Positions 42,501 to 50,857 are shown, counted from the stretch's first letter. The stretch: DNA of 64,000 nucleotides from JAWPMT01 sp965227935 (GCA_965227935.1 CBDDGS010000055.1:1302001-1366000); one strand, 5' to 3'. A program made the numbers and translations. Notes: generated from the letters alone by a model not told the origin.

Positions 42501-44896
42501 TCCTCAATCCGTACGCAAGGTCCATGAAGCACACCTTCCCGTTTCTGCAGGAAGGTCTCATGGCCGGACTCCAGTCGGGCGAAGTGCAATTTGCGGGGTA
42601 CAATGCAGCGACATTTGGGTTGGCGCATATGGCTTCTGGAGCGCCGCTTTCTGTGCTCATAGAGCATTGTGACCGTGGAGTTGAAATCGCAGAGAAGACT
42701 AAGAATGATTTCACCAAGACCAATCTCTTGCCCTTTTACGTCATTGCCAGAGACCTGGTCGAGGGAGACCCAACAATGGGCCATCAGAAGTATGCCAATG
42801 CCACCGACGATGAGCTGTTTGCCCTCATAGAGCAAGCGCACAATCTGTCTGGCAAGATGTTCTTTTTCGTTTTCAAGGCCTACGTTTCCTATATGCAGGG
42901 CAAGCCGATGGAAGCCTACGAGCATATCAAGAATGCCACGATGTTGCTATTCGCGGTACCTGGTATCATTATCATGGTGGACTATCATACCTATTTGCCA
43001 CTGATTGCCCTGGAGTTGCTGGCAGAAAATGGCCCGGACGAAGAGCTTGAAAAAGTTGTCGCAGAATCGAAAGCCGCACTCGAGCAGTGGAATGCTTCCG
43101 TCCCCGAAAACTTCCAGTTTCGACTGGACCTGGTCAAAGCCATCGAGCAGGAGATAGCGGGGGATCACCTGGCCGCACTGCATCTCTATGAGTCCTCGGT
43201 GCAAGGTGCCTCGAAATATGCCATGTTGCCGGTCAAGGCGATTGCATTGGAAAAAGCCGGGGCGATGATGCGAAAGATCGGTGTAGACAGGATGGGCGAT
43301 ATGCACCTAAAGGATGCCTATCTCGCCTATCAGGAATATGGGGCCACTGTCAAGCTGACACAACTCGAAGAGGACCACCCGGCATTGTTTCAAAAGCATG
43401 CAGACCTGGAGCGTATGGACGCCACTTCTTACGTGACTTCTCAGTCCCTGGAAGCTTTCGATTCTCAGACGCTTGTGAAGTCGTCTTTGGCGATTTCGGA
43501 AGAGGTTACCCTCAAGGGGGTCTTGTCACGCATGATGGAGGTAGTGTTTGAACATGCGGGGGCAGAAAAGGGATTCTTCCTGCTCGGCGAAGAAGGTGAT
43601 TGGAAAATAGAAGCACAGGGCCATCTCAACCCCAGGAAGTTTAGCTTCCTGCAAGGCATTCCTGCAACTGCTGAAAATGGCAATGGCGCTTTGCTCCCTA
43701 TGGAGATCATCAACTATGTACAAAACACGAAAGAGGATCTCCTCCTGGAAGATGCCGTCAGCAGTTCCGAGTTCGCGCACCTCCCTTATATCCGGCAGCA
43801 AGGCGTTCGATCCGTGCTATGTCTGCCCGTCCTAAGGCATGGTATGCTGACAGCCATTCTCTACCTTGAAAATTCACTATCTGCAGGGGCATTCACAAGG
43901 GAACAATTGGAGCTGCTCAGAATTCTCTCCTCTCAAATGGCCATCTCTGTGGCCAATGCACGGCTCTATGAGGACCTTGAGCGCAAGGTGGCCGAGCGGA
44001 CAGCGGAGATCAATTCGCAGAAAAATGAACTGGAGACGACCCTGCAAAACCTGCGGCAAACACAGACGCAATTAGTCCAGTCTGAGAAGATGGCTTCGCT
44101 GGGAGAACTCACCGCTGGCATCGCGCATGAGATACAGAACCCCCTCAACTTTGTCAATAACTTTTCGGACGTCAATACGGAGCTGCTGGATGACTTGATG
44201 GAGGAGGCGGCGAAGGGAAATACCGAGGAGGTCTCTGAGATCGTCAAGGACTTACGCACTAACGAACAAAAGATCAATCACCATGGCAGGAGGGCAGAGG
44301 AGATCGTGAAGAGCATGCTCCAACACTCCCGAGTGGGTGATGGTAAGACTATATCGACAGATCTCAATGCCCTGGCAGACGAGTACCTCCGACTGGCTTA
44401 TCATGGCCTGCGGGCCAAGGACCCTTCTTTCAATGTAGAGTTTGTTACTGACTTCGACGAAACTCTACCAAAGGTGGATGTGGTGCCCCAGGACATCGGG
44501 AGAGTGCTGCTCAATCTCATCAACAACGCCTTTGCAGCGGTTTCTGAGAAGCAAAAGTCCATCAGGGCAGCGGCACTTGTAGAGGAGCATTCGCAGGGAT
44601 CGGACGGGGCTGCGGTATTTACACCGATAGTTAAAGTATCATCCCAAATCTCCGGGGATCTGGTAGTTGTCACCGTGAGTGACAATGGCCCGGGTATACC
44701 GGAGGAAATTCACGATAAGATCATGCAGCCGTTTTTTACCACCAAACCCCCTGGATCGGGGACAGGCCTCGGACTGTCGCTAAGCTATGACATAATTACC
44801 AAAGGCCATGGGGGCACGTTGGAATTGAAAAACCACCCTGACGAAGGAGTGGTTGTCACTGTTTCTTTACCTTTAAACTCACACCACCAAACCTAG
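39566..44896 (+). CDS. Ser/Thr kinase - AAA ATPase - GAF - histidine kinase multidomain sensor
   Basis: A 1776-residue protein with four parts. (1) Ser/Thr protein-kinase domain, ~1-270: VHRDISADN near 131 and IDFGIS near 152; the glycine loop is degenerate (NQQTSVFEA) and the HRD loop has Ser in place of the usual Lys. (2) AAA_16-type ATPase with Walker A GAPGIGKSS near 328 and IFLDDLQWID near 460, followed by a long helical TPR-like region to ~1260. (3) GAF domain ~1290-1450 (AISEEVTLKGVLSRMM). (4) Histidine kinase core with His1521, N box NLINNAF, G1 DNGPGIP and G2 GTGLGLSLS. The layout is a known trifunctional kinase type. Cytosolic. Four bases downstream begins a receiver gene and then a receiver-kinase hybrid, its likely phosphorelay partners. 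Confidence 0.9.
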   Translation: MKIGDYEIDRKLFQNQQTSVFEATHAQKGESFIVKVQVDDYPTAEQIERFRAEFETGQSLTTQSPPDQGLAKYLELVPHGNGLAIVLEYFNGQALDGFLSDGRQLSVDEFLKVTPLIVKALKEMHRQRIVHRDISADNILVNKDLTEIRLIDFGISNSFDQVGETKSGGKIHYMSPEQTGRINRQTDYRTDFYSLGILFYRMLAGRFPFESDDPHNIIHQHIATVPPPLTERVRDVPGVLAAIIHKLLSKNPDERYQSANGLERDLLRCADSLEVEGKIPFFELAENDFSSIFRLPRHLFGREEEIQKLTDNCSTCINRRTTQFLLVKGAPGIGKSSLVQELRQKVLQEDGFFLEGKYELLQQPVPYSGLIRAFEGLLTQLMTEHKAKLSFWKSQLEDALSQNGKVLTDVFPTLEKIIGRQTALEVLQTSDAQNRFEFAFGEFLKVFTSQPYPITIFLDDLQWIDAASLHLLQQLLANNQDQMLLVIGAYRDNEVDESHPLHIMLEGFKQGHFPYEEIMLNHLPLEEVQKMISYCLMRPVEEVTTLAKQVHRKTQGNPFYIHRFLQSLHEQGHIYPDLEEGLWQWNEDEIDKESVTENVVDFLVKQMDELSDEVRTYLGTGAAIGNEFADSLLADLYDVSEEEINKSLNTAVKEAFLYREGTQYVFVHDRIHQAAYAIIKDKEALHLLIGRYFESTADGRGDDWIFQITNQLNRAIPMIKTPASRLRLARFNIEAGLKAKEAIAFDASMDLLQRAQQLLEDQDPWNEHYDLQWRLLFEQIELEFIRGNSSTANGLAVEALNRAKGNLEKASVYNLLTVFSTMQVQYPEALEYGRSGLQLLDIAIPDEANLEAAIGQGFMKIGELMGGKPPIDLLDKPALQLDDPAAMKIRILVNMCSPAYLGGESNLWTFLVNESVARSIEEGNIPESCTGYSSYGILCGLAFGDFQQGYAFGDLSYQLSHKLNSVRQRSNTCFVMGCFLNPYARSMKHTFPFLQEGLMAGLQSGEVQFAGYNAATFGLAHMASGAPLSVLIEHCDRGVEIAEKTKNDFTKTNLLPFYVIARDLVEGDPTMGHQKYANATDDELFALIEQAHNLSGKMFFFVFKAYVSYMQGKPMEAYEHIKNATMLLFAVPGIIIMVDYHTYLPLIALELLAENGPDEELEKVVAESKAALEQWNASVPENFQFRLDLVKAIEQEIAGDHLAALHLYESSVQGASKYAMLPVKAIALEKAGAMMRKIGVDRMGDMHLKDAYLAYQEYGATVKLTQLEEDHPALFQKHADLERMDATSYVTSQSLEAFDSQTLVKSSLAISEEVTLKGVLSRMMEVVFEHAGAEKGFFLLGEEGDWKIEAQGHLNPRKFSFLQGIPATAENGNGALLPMEIINYVQNTKEDLLLEDAVSSSEFAHLPYIRQQGVRSVLCLPVLRHGMLTAILYLENSLSAGAFTREQLELLRILSSQMAISVANARLYEDLERKVAERTAEINSQKNELETTLQNLRQTQTQLVQSEKMASLGELTAGIAHEIQNPLNFVNNFSDVNTELLDDLMEEAAKGNTEEVSEIVKDLRTNEQKINHHGRRAEEIVKSMLQHSRVGDGKTISTDLNALADEYLRLAYHGLRAKDPSFNVEFVTDFDETLPKVDVVPQDIGRVLLNLINNAFAAVSEKQKSIRAAALVEEHSQGSDGAAVFTPIVKVSSQISGDLVVVTVSDNGPGIPEEIHDKIMQPFFTTKPPGSGTGLGLSLSYDIITKGHGGTLELKNHPDEGVVVTVSLPLNSHHQT

Positions 44897-44900
44897 ACCA

Positions 44901-45278
44901 ATGATGCAAATACTGGTTGTCGACGACGAACGAGACATAGAGCTCCTATTCCAGCAGCGGTTTAGGAAGGAGATTAGAAATAAAGAATTTGATTTCGCCT
45001 TTGCCTTTTCTGGAGAGCAGGCCCTGGCGTACCTGGATGCCCATAATCATGATGGCGTGCTGATCCTCTCGGATATTAACATGCCAGGGATGAGCGGGCT
45101 GGAATTGCTGCAGAAAATAAAGAATACCTACGAGGAGCCGCCGCCGGTAGTCATGATGATCACGGCCTATGGTGACGATGAGAATCGCAACTCCGCGGAG
45201 CAGCTGGGGGCTGATGGCTTTTTGACGAAGCCTATTGACTTCAACGTGTTGAAAGATAAACTAAGAGAGGTGGCGTAA
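44901..45278 (+). CDS. Single-domain response regulator
   Basis: A 125-residue stand-alone receiver: acidic pocket VVDDE near 7-10, phospho-acceptor Asp58 in LILSDINMPGMSG, Thr in MITAYG, and Lys in LTKPID. There is no output domain, so it works as a phosphate carrier or by protein contact. It begins 4 bases after the giant kinase and is immediately followed, with no gap, by the receiver-kinase hybrid. It resembles that hybrid's own receiver closely (both share DINMP and FLTKPIDF/FITKPIDF-like ends), consistent with local duplication. Confidence 0.92.
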   Translation: MMQILVVDDERDIELLFQQRFRKEIRNKEFDFAFAFSGEQALAYLDAHNHDGVLILSDINMPGMSGLELLQKIKNTYEEPPPVVMMITAYGDDENRNSAEQLGADGFLTKPIDFNVLKDKLREVA

Positions 45279-46484
45279 ATGGCAAGCAAGATTCTCGTCG
45301 TCGATGATGAGGTAGATTTAGAAGAGCTCATCAAACAGAAATTCCGAAAGCAGATCAGGAATGGCGTGTACGAGTTTGTCTTTGCCACCAATGGGATCAA
45401 AGCTCTCGAGGTTCTACAGGCGGAAAAGGACATTGACATGGTCCTGACCGACATCAATATGCCGGAGATGGATGGGCTCACGCTGTTGGGCAAGTTGAGG
45501 GATGATTTCGACTCACTAAGTGCTGTGATAGTATCCGCCTATGGCGATATGGAGAATATTCGGACCGCCATGAACCGTGGGGCCTTTGACTTCATCACGA
45601 AGCCGATAGATTTTCGCGATCTCGAACTGACCATGGATAAAACCATCCAGCATGTTTCGGAGCGCCGGCAGTCACAGCTTACGATGGAGGAAAACAGCCT
45701 CCTCCGCAAGTATGTCAACGAGATCGAAAAGCAAAAAACCCAGATACAGGCTCAAAACGAGACCCTGAAAGAGCTCAACGACGAGATATTCCAACAAAAG
45801 AAATTGAAGGACAGGTTCTTTGCCATCATATCTCATGACTTGCGAGGACCCGTCAGTTCCTTCAAGGGCATCTGTGACATCATCACCATGTACGTGCAAA
45901 ACGAGCAGTTCGTGAAGCTGACGGAAATGATGGAAGAGGTTGATCAGGCTACCGAACAGCTGTCCCGCCTGCTGGACAATCTCTTGAACTGGGCGTCACA
46001 GGAGATGAGTCAGATCCCCTACAATCCCGTCAGCATTGACATCTGGGACATGGTTACAGATATTTTTGATACGTTGCATTCATCCGCGACGTCCAAGTCG
46101 GTCGAGCTGCACAACAGTGTGACGAAGGGCGCCAAGGTATGGGCTGACCTCAATAGTACTTTCACTATTTTCCGAAACCTGATCCACAATGCACTGAAGT
46201 TCACAGAAGCGGGTGGCAGCATCGAGGTAAAAACCGAGGTAAAAGGAGACAAGGTGGAAGTGCACGTAAAAGACACTGGCGTAGGGATGTCCCCAGAGCA
46301 GGTCCAGAAGCTTTTTAAACTACCATCGAGCACCTATGGTACCGGTGGCGAGAAGGGAGTAGGACTCGGAATGCAGCTCGTATCTGAGTTTACCAAACTC
46401 AACAATGGACACGTTGAAGTGGAGAGCGTTCCAGGGTCAGGGTCCACCTTCAAAATAAGCCTGCCAGTCGCTCCGACCCCATAA
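45279..46484 (+). CDS. Receiver - histidine kinase hybrid
   Basis: A 401-residue protein. Receiver domain 1-125 with Asp58 in MVLTDINMPEMDG and Lys in FITKPIDF; coiled coil ~140-175; kinase core with His186 in FFAIISHDLRGPV, then LLDNLLNWASQE, N box FRNLIHNALKF, G1 VKDTGVGM and G2 GVGLGMQLV. It belongs to a different kinase subfamily from the seven NPLNFVNNFS kinases and pairs with the kinase at 48550. A receiver before a kinase suggests it is switched by phosphate from another kinase, most simply the giant kinase next door. The start ATG directly follows the preceding TAA. Cytosolic. Confidence 0.92.
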   Translation: MASKILVVDDEVDLEELIKQKFRKQIRNGVYEFVFATNGIKALEVLQAEKDIDMVLTDINMPEMDGLTLLGKLRDDFDSLSAVIVSAYGDMENIRTAMNRGAFDFITKPIDFRDLELTMDKTIQHVSERRQSQLTMEENSLLRKYVNEIEKQKTQIQAQNETLKELNDEIFQQKKLKDRFFAIISHDLRGPVSSFKGICDIITMYVQNEQFVKLTEMMEEVDQATEQLSRLLDNLLNWASQEMSQIPYNPVSIDIWDMVTDIFDTLHSSATSKSVELHNSVTKGAKVWADLNSTFTIFRNLIHNALKFTEAGGSIEVKTEVKGDKVEVHVKDTGVGMSPEQVQKLFKLPSSTYGTGGEKGVGLGMQLVSEFTKLNNGHVEVESVPGSGSTFKISLPVAPTP

Positions 46485-46598
46485 AATCCCCAACAATCAG
46501 CTAAAAGGCTCGTTGCCTCACACATTGTGGTAATCTCTGGGGAGAATATCTATAATTGATCAGGCCTGTAAGTCTTATTTTATTTTTCAAACCAGCCT

Positions 46599-47885
46599 AT
46601 GGTCATTATCTATATTGCTCTGGGGATCTTCCTCACTTCTTCTCTCATCTATGTAATCTGGTTGCGATCTATCAAGAAGGCCGCTAGTCGCCGCCTCACT
46701 CGGTTTCCAAGTCCACAACCCCGAAAGTGGTCCCCCGCGTGGCTTAAGAAGCAACGGCAATTTACCGACCCCCTGGCTGATCAACTTGTCGATGAGATCA
46801 TGCGCGAGCGTGAGCTGTCCAAGGTCAATCACTTATTTGGCCTTATGAAGAATGATGGGGATCGTCTGTCCGCAGATGCTCCACCGGAGTTGAAAGCGTA
46901 TTTTCAGAAGACTTCGCAGTTGCCCGATTGGGCGGATCCTCGACTTTTGAAACTTGGTCAGCAGATCTACATTCGACATGGTGTTTGGATCAGCCTGATG
47001 CTATCCTACAAGTCGCTGCCTGAGTGTTATGCCTGTGCGAAGGGTGTGGAGGTGCTCTACCACACGGGTCGACTGAATGAGCATCACGGATCGCTCAATG
47101 CCTTTTACCGGCGGATCGCAGAGACCGCACAGTTTGTTATGGACACGATGTCTCCCGGAGGCCTTTCCTTTCATGGAAAAGGGCTGCAGGCCGCTCAAAA
47201 AGTCCGGTTGATCCATGCCATTATCCGGTACTATCTCCAACAGCAGCATTGGGACGAGGCGAAGTTCGACCTACCCATCAATCAGGAAGACATGGCCGGC
47301 ACGCTGATGGCATTTTCAGCCCTGGTCCTCGAGGGTCTGGAGACTATTGGTATTCGTCTCGACGATGTCGAAAAGGACGCCTACATTCACTGCTGGCGGG
47401 TGGTGGGACACGTCATGGGCCTTCGTGAAGAACTTATTCCCGTCAATTCTCAGGATGCACTTGCTTTGGGGCATGCGATATTGAACGATCAAATGGGCCC
47501 GAGCGAAAGTGGTCAGGTGTTGATGAAGGCCCTGATCGATTTTCAAATGAGCCTCACTAAGGGCTTCCTCTCCGAAAAGGCCAATATCAGTATGATGCGC
47601 TTGATGATGGGTGATAAAATGTCTGACCTTTTGGGTGTACCAGAGATCGATGCCAAGGAAGTACTAAAACTCAAGAAGAAAATGACAAGGATCGCTCGCT
47701 TCATGGAGTTCATGGAAAAGAGCGTAGTCTTCTCTCTGTTGTTCCGCCTTGTCAATCAGGCCATGCTACACGGTATGATTTGGTACATGAATAGGTCGAG
47801 CAAGATCAACTTCTACCTGCCCCCTTCGCTGACGAAGGACTGGGGTGTCCATAACGACCACGCCGAGAAGAGAGCCAGCGCATGA
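46599..47885 (+). CDS. DUF2236 / MpaB-Lcp-like oxygenase with an N-terminal membrane anchor
   Basis: A 428-residue protein. A membrane helix lies at about 3-22. The body matches the DUF2236 family (ER-bound oxygenase MpaB, latex-clearing protein Lcp): the pattern RRIAETAQFVMD at 171-182 and KVRLIHAIIR at 201-210, then NQEDMAGTLMAFS. Arg172, Thr176 and His206 have the same spacing that I recall for functional haem-site residues of Lcp, so a b-type haem oxygenase is likely. Known members cleave isoprenoid chains: MpaB the farnesyl chain of a meroterpenoid, Lcp polyisoprene. Its stop overlaps the start of the probable terpene cyclase gene by 4 bases, which supports a prenyl substrate. The exact substrate is unknown. 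Confidence 0.75.
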   Translation: MVIIYIALGIFLTSSLIYVIWLRSIKKAASRRLTRFPSPQPRKWSPAWLKKQRQFTDPLADQLVDEIMRERELSKVNHLFGLMKNDGDRLSADAPPELKAYFQKTSQLPDWADPRLLKLGQQIYIRHGVWISLMLSYKSLPECYACAKGVEVLYHTGRLNEHHGSLNAFYRRIAETAQFVMDTMSPGGLSFHGKGLQAAQKVRLIHAIIRYYLQQQHWDEAKFDLPINQEDMAGTLMAFSALVLEGLETIGIRLDDVEKDAYIHCWRVVGHVMGLREELIPVNSQDALALGHAILNDQMGPSESGQVLMKALIDFQMSLTKGFLSEKANISMMRLMMGDKMSDLLGVPEIDAKEVLKLKKKMTRIARFMEFMEKSVVFSLLFRLVNQAMLHGMIWYMNRSSKINFYLPPSLTKDWGVHNDHAEKRASA

Positions 47886-48553
47886 ATCAGCCACTGATCA
47901 ATTTTGAAGCCTATCCCACGATCGGGTTGGTCTTCAATGGCATTGGTTGCCTGTTTTGGGTAGTGGCGTATGCGGTACTGGTCTGGGAGATCAGAAAAAA
48001 GAAGTTCGTGGAGATGCCTGCTTATGTGGCTGGGGCCAATATCGGTTGGGAATTTGTCTGGAGTTTTATCTATCACCCAGACACAGGATTGCTCTACGCA
48101 ATGAGCTACCAGGCGGCATTTTTACTGGATTGCTTCATTTTCTATTCTGTTCTGCGCTATGGTACAAAGCAGCCCATGCAAGCAGAGACGCGGAAGCATT
48201 TCAAGATTTTTGCCATCATCAATTTCTGTTTTTGGATACTTTTCAGTTACACTTACCGTAATGAGGGTTACGATACGATGATTGGTGCAAATTCTGGCTA
48301 TATTATCAACGTAATTCTCTCATTGCAGTGCTTGTTTATGCTTTTTCAAACGAAGGATACAGGTAGGTTTTCTATGCTATTGGCCTGGTGTCGGATGCTG
48401 GGGACGGGACTCATTTCCGTATCGATGTTCATCTTCTACCCAGAGAACCAATTCGTGCAACTATTGGGAGTGAGTTGTTTTGTTTTGGACAATGCTTTCA
48501 TCATCACCCTATGGCGGAGGCATGGTAGACTATTTGGGGGTCCGGCTACTTGA
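47882..48553 (+). CDS. Seven-helix membrane protein, probable transmembrane terpene cyclase
   Basis: A 223-residue integral membrane protein with about seven hydrophobic segments and no other domain. Length and two acidic residues agree with the Pyr4/PaxB-type transmembrane cyclases: Glu57 in NIGWEFVW after the second helix and Asp204 in VLDNAFIITL in the last helix match the catalytic Glu and Asp placement that I recall for Pyr4. Asp84 in helix 3 is also buried. If correct, it protonates and cyclises a prenyl chain in the membrane. It is locked between the DUF2236 oxygenase and a membrane kinase by 4-base overlaps on both sides. Alternative: an unrelated small membrane sensor partner of the kinase. 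Confidence 0.5.
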   Translation: MNQPLINFEAYPTIGLVFNGIGCLFWVVAYAVLVWEIRKKKFVEMPAYVAGANIGWEFVWSFIYHPDTGLLYAMSYQAAFLLDCFIFYSVLRYGTKQPMQAETRKHFKIFAIINFCFWILFSYTYRNEGYDTMIGANSGYIINVILSLQCLFMLFQTKDTGRFSMLLAWCRMLGTGLISVSMFIFYPENQFVQLLGVSCFVLDNAFIITLWRRHGRLFGGPAT

Positions 48554-49926
48554 CGATATTCAGAACAATAAGAGACTACTTTCTCCCGCAGAGGAGCACT
48601 ACTGACGAAGACAGCCGCAGGGACGCAGGAATTTTTATTGCGCTGCTGCTGATCTCTGGTGTTGCAGATCTATTGGGCATCTCCCTGGCGAGACAAGTAG
48701 GTTCCGCTGCCATCACCTGGACACTGCTGGCCAATGGATTGATTTGCTTTGGTCTGGCATTTCTCTACAAGAGAGGGGCCAACAAGTGGGTCCTCGGACA
48801 CATCTTCATTGCACAACATGGCATCGCTTTTTGCGTTCAGGCCTGGTTTCAAGGAGGGTTGATCTCCCCGGCCAATGCCTCTTTCTTCCTCTTGCCTGCC
48901 GTGGCCATGCTGTCTTTGGGCAAGCGCTCCGCGATGTTTTGGTTGATCACCACCGTCCTGGCGCTGATTGGTTTTTACCTCTTTGAGCAGCAGTTCGGAG
49001 CGCCACAAGGTGGAGTGGATCCTTCTATGCGGAAGTACCTCTTCTTTAGTGGCATCGTCAGCACGAATATCACCATCTTCATCATCCTGCTCGTGTATGA
49101 AAACACGAAAAGCAATGCTATTGCCAAAGCCAGAAAAAGGAATGATGAGATCGAAAGGCAGAAGCAGCAGATCCAAACGCAGAATGATAAGCTCAAGGAA
49201 CTCCATCGCGAAGTATTTGAGCAGAAAAAACTGCGAGATCGCTTCTTCGCCATCATCGCCCATGATTTACGAGGCTCAGTTACCTCTTTCAAGGCGATCA
49301 GCGATGTTATTGCCATGTACGTGGAGGACCGTGAACTGGACAAGCTCCGGCGAGTGATGCCGGACATGGATCAAACGACACAGCAGCTTGTGCGACTCCT
49401 CGATAACTTGCTCAACTGGGCCTCTCAGGAGCTAAGGGAGATCCCTTATCATCCCGAGACCATCAATATTTGGCAAATGGTGAATGACCTGATTCAGGGC
49501 TTGCGGGCGTTAGCGCTCTCGAAGTCTGTGGAGATCGTCTCTCATGTAGACAAGGACCTTTCGCTGTGGGCCGATCCCAATAGCACCTTCACAATCTTTC
49601 GAAACCTGATCCACAATGCACTGAAATTCACCAATTCAGGAGGTAGGATAGAGATTTCAGCGATAGCGCTGGAGTCCGGGGTCGAGGTCTCAGTCACAGA
49701 CACGGGTGTCGGAATGACGGAAGATACTTTGAAGAACGTCTTCAAGCTCGAGGATCGGTCCAGCACTTATGGCACCCAGGGGGAGAAAGGTATTGGTTTA
49801 GGACTTCAACTGGTCCAGGAATTTACAAAGCTGAATAATGGCCGAGTGGAGGTCGAGAGTGTTCCAAACAAGGGAACCACCTTCAAAATCATCTTACCTG
49901 CGGAGAAGGTGGAAGCTAGCCTATGA
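48550..49926 (+). CDS. Membrane-bound sensor histidine kinase, TTG start
   Basis: A 458-residue kinase. The N-terminus holds about six hydrophobic segments (~26-175) with short loops and no extracellular domain, the design of sensors that read membrane state or lipid-soluble ligands. After a coiled coil comes the core with His238 in FFAIIAHDLRGSV, LLDNLLNWASQE, N box FRNLIHNALKF, G1 VTDTGVGM and G2 GIGLGLQLV. It is a paralogue of the kinase half at 45279. The only usable start is the TTG at 48550, which overlaps the stop of the cyclase-like gene as TTGA. Its 3' end overlaps the oppositely oriented receiver gene by 11 bases. Confidence 0.9.
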   Translation: MTIFRTIRDYFLPQRSTTDEDSRRDAGIFIALLLISGVADLLGISLARQVGSAAITWTLLANGLICFGLAFLYKRGANKWVLGHIFIAQHGIAFCVQAWFQGGLISPANASFFLLPAVAMLSLGKRSAMFWLITTVLALIGFYLFEQQFGAPQGGVDPSMRKYLFFSGIVSTNITIFIILLVYENTKSNAIAKARKRNDEIERQKQQIQTQNDKLKELHREVFEQKKLRDRFFAIIAHDLRGSVTSFKAISDVIAMYVEDRELDKLRRVMPDMDQTTQQLVRLLDNLLNWASQELREIPYHPETINIWQMVNDLIQGLRALALSKSVEIVSHVDKDLSLWADPNSTFTIFRNLIHNALKFTNSGGRIEISAIALESGVEVSVTDTGVGMTEDTLKNVFKLEDRSSTYGTQGEKGIGLGLQLVQEFTKLNNGRVEVESVPNKGTTFKIILPAEKVEASL

Positions 49927-50296
49927 TGGCCTTAAGCCTTTCCGCCAGTTCCTCTGGGCTACTCACCAGGGATTTATTGACATAACCTGCCACTGATGGG
50001 TGCTGATCCGCTTCCTCGACATGGAGAGAAGAGACAATGACCAGCAGCGGGCGCTTATCGAGGCCTGCCAGCTTGGGTTCAATCCAATCGACCAAATAAG
50101 TGCCGTCTATATAGGGCATTTCGATATCGAGGAAAACCAATTCGGGTTTGTCAGAAATGATGGCGGTGGCACCCTGGACGGGATTGGTGAAAGTCTTCGT
50201 GAGATGAAGCCAGGGGATCTCATCAATATACACCTCCATCTTGCGGAGGAACAACGGGTCGTCATCGATGGCGATGCACTGGTAGGTTTGGGACAC
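49916..50296 (-). CDS. Single-domain response regulator (receiver)
   Basis: A 126-residue stand-alone receiver: IAIDDDP pocket near 9-13, acceptor Asp57 in LVFLDIEMPYIDG, Ser in VIVSSLH at the switch position, and Lys in YVNKSL. No output domain. It faces the membrane kinase gene and their 3' ends overlap by 11 bases, so they make a tail-to-tail pair; a functional pairing is likely but not proven. It differs clearly from the receivers at 44901 and 45279 and looks closer to LytTR-class receivers that have lost the DNA-binding domain. Confidence 0.9.
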   Translation of the reverse strand: MSQTYQCIAIDDDPLFLRKMEVYIDEIPWLHLTKTFTNPVQGATAIISDKPELVFLDIEMPYIDGTYLVDWIEPKLAGLDKRPLLVIVSSLHVEEADQHPSVAGYVNKSLVSSPEELAERLKAIIG

Positions 50297-50365
50297 GATT
50301 AGCGATTTTCAGTAAAGATAACCGATAATGGTTATACGCACGTGGTTAGTTCCTTGACCCAGTCT

Positions 50366-50833
50366 TTAGTCGCCGCGACGAATGCTGCGGTCAGAAATGA
50401 CCAGCTGCTGGCCGTCGACCCAGATGCTCAATCTATTCTCTTGCCTCTCGTCTTCGAAATACCACTCTCCCTCATCAGCGTTTGGTCTGCCATACAGTTT
50501 GCCCGCCACCTCTTCGGGGTTGATATTCTCGGGATATTCAATGGCCATCTCGTATAGGGGCTGGTCACCATCGTTGTCGAAGAAGTAGACAACCTTTTCG
50601 AATTCTTTGTCGGTATGCAGCTCTTGATAGGCAAGTATCGTTGAGTCATTACCTGATGGCATAAGTTCCAGGCCAGACCCTTCCCTGGTCTTGTCCAGAA
50701 ATCGATAGGTCATTCCCAGGTAGATATCGTTGATTCCCTCCGGAAAATATTTTTGCTGATACTCGGCTGTGGTCGGCACCACGGCGCACCCCACCAATAG
50801 GATCATGAGTACCCTGCTGATTGACAATTTCAT
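50366..50833 (-). CDS. Small lipoprotein, unknown function
   Basis: A 155-residue protein with a lipobox: the leader ends LLVGC, making Cys16 the lipidated residue. The mature part is acidic and probably beta-rich (YLGMTYRFLDKTR, KVVYFFDNDGDQPLYEMAIE) with a possible small SmpA/DUF-like fold; I do not recognise the family. It is 24 bases downstream of the 557-residue gene in the same direction, so it may be the last gene of the MoxR/BatA operon. Confidence 0.7.
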   Translation of the reverse strand: MKLSISRVLMILLVGCAVVPTTAEYQQKYFPEGINDIYLGMTYRFLDKTREGSGLELMPSGNDSTILAYQELHTDKEFEKVVYFFDNDGDQPLYEMAIEYPENINPEEVAGKLYGRPNADEGEWYFEDERQENRLSIWVDGQQLVISDRSIRRGD

Positions 50834-50857
50834 AACTAGCTAAGTTCTACCTGCAAT

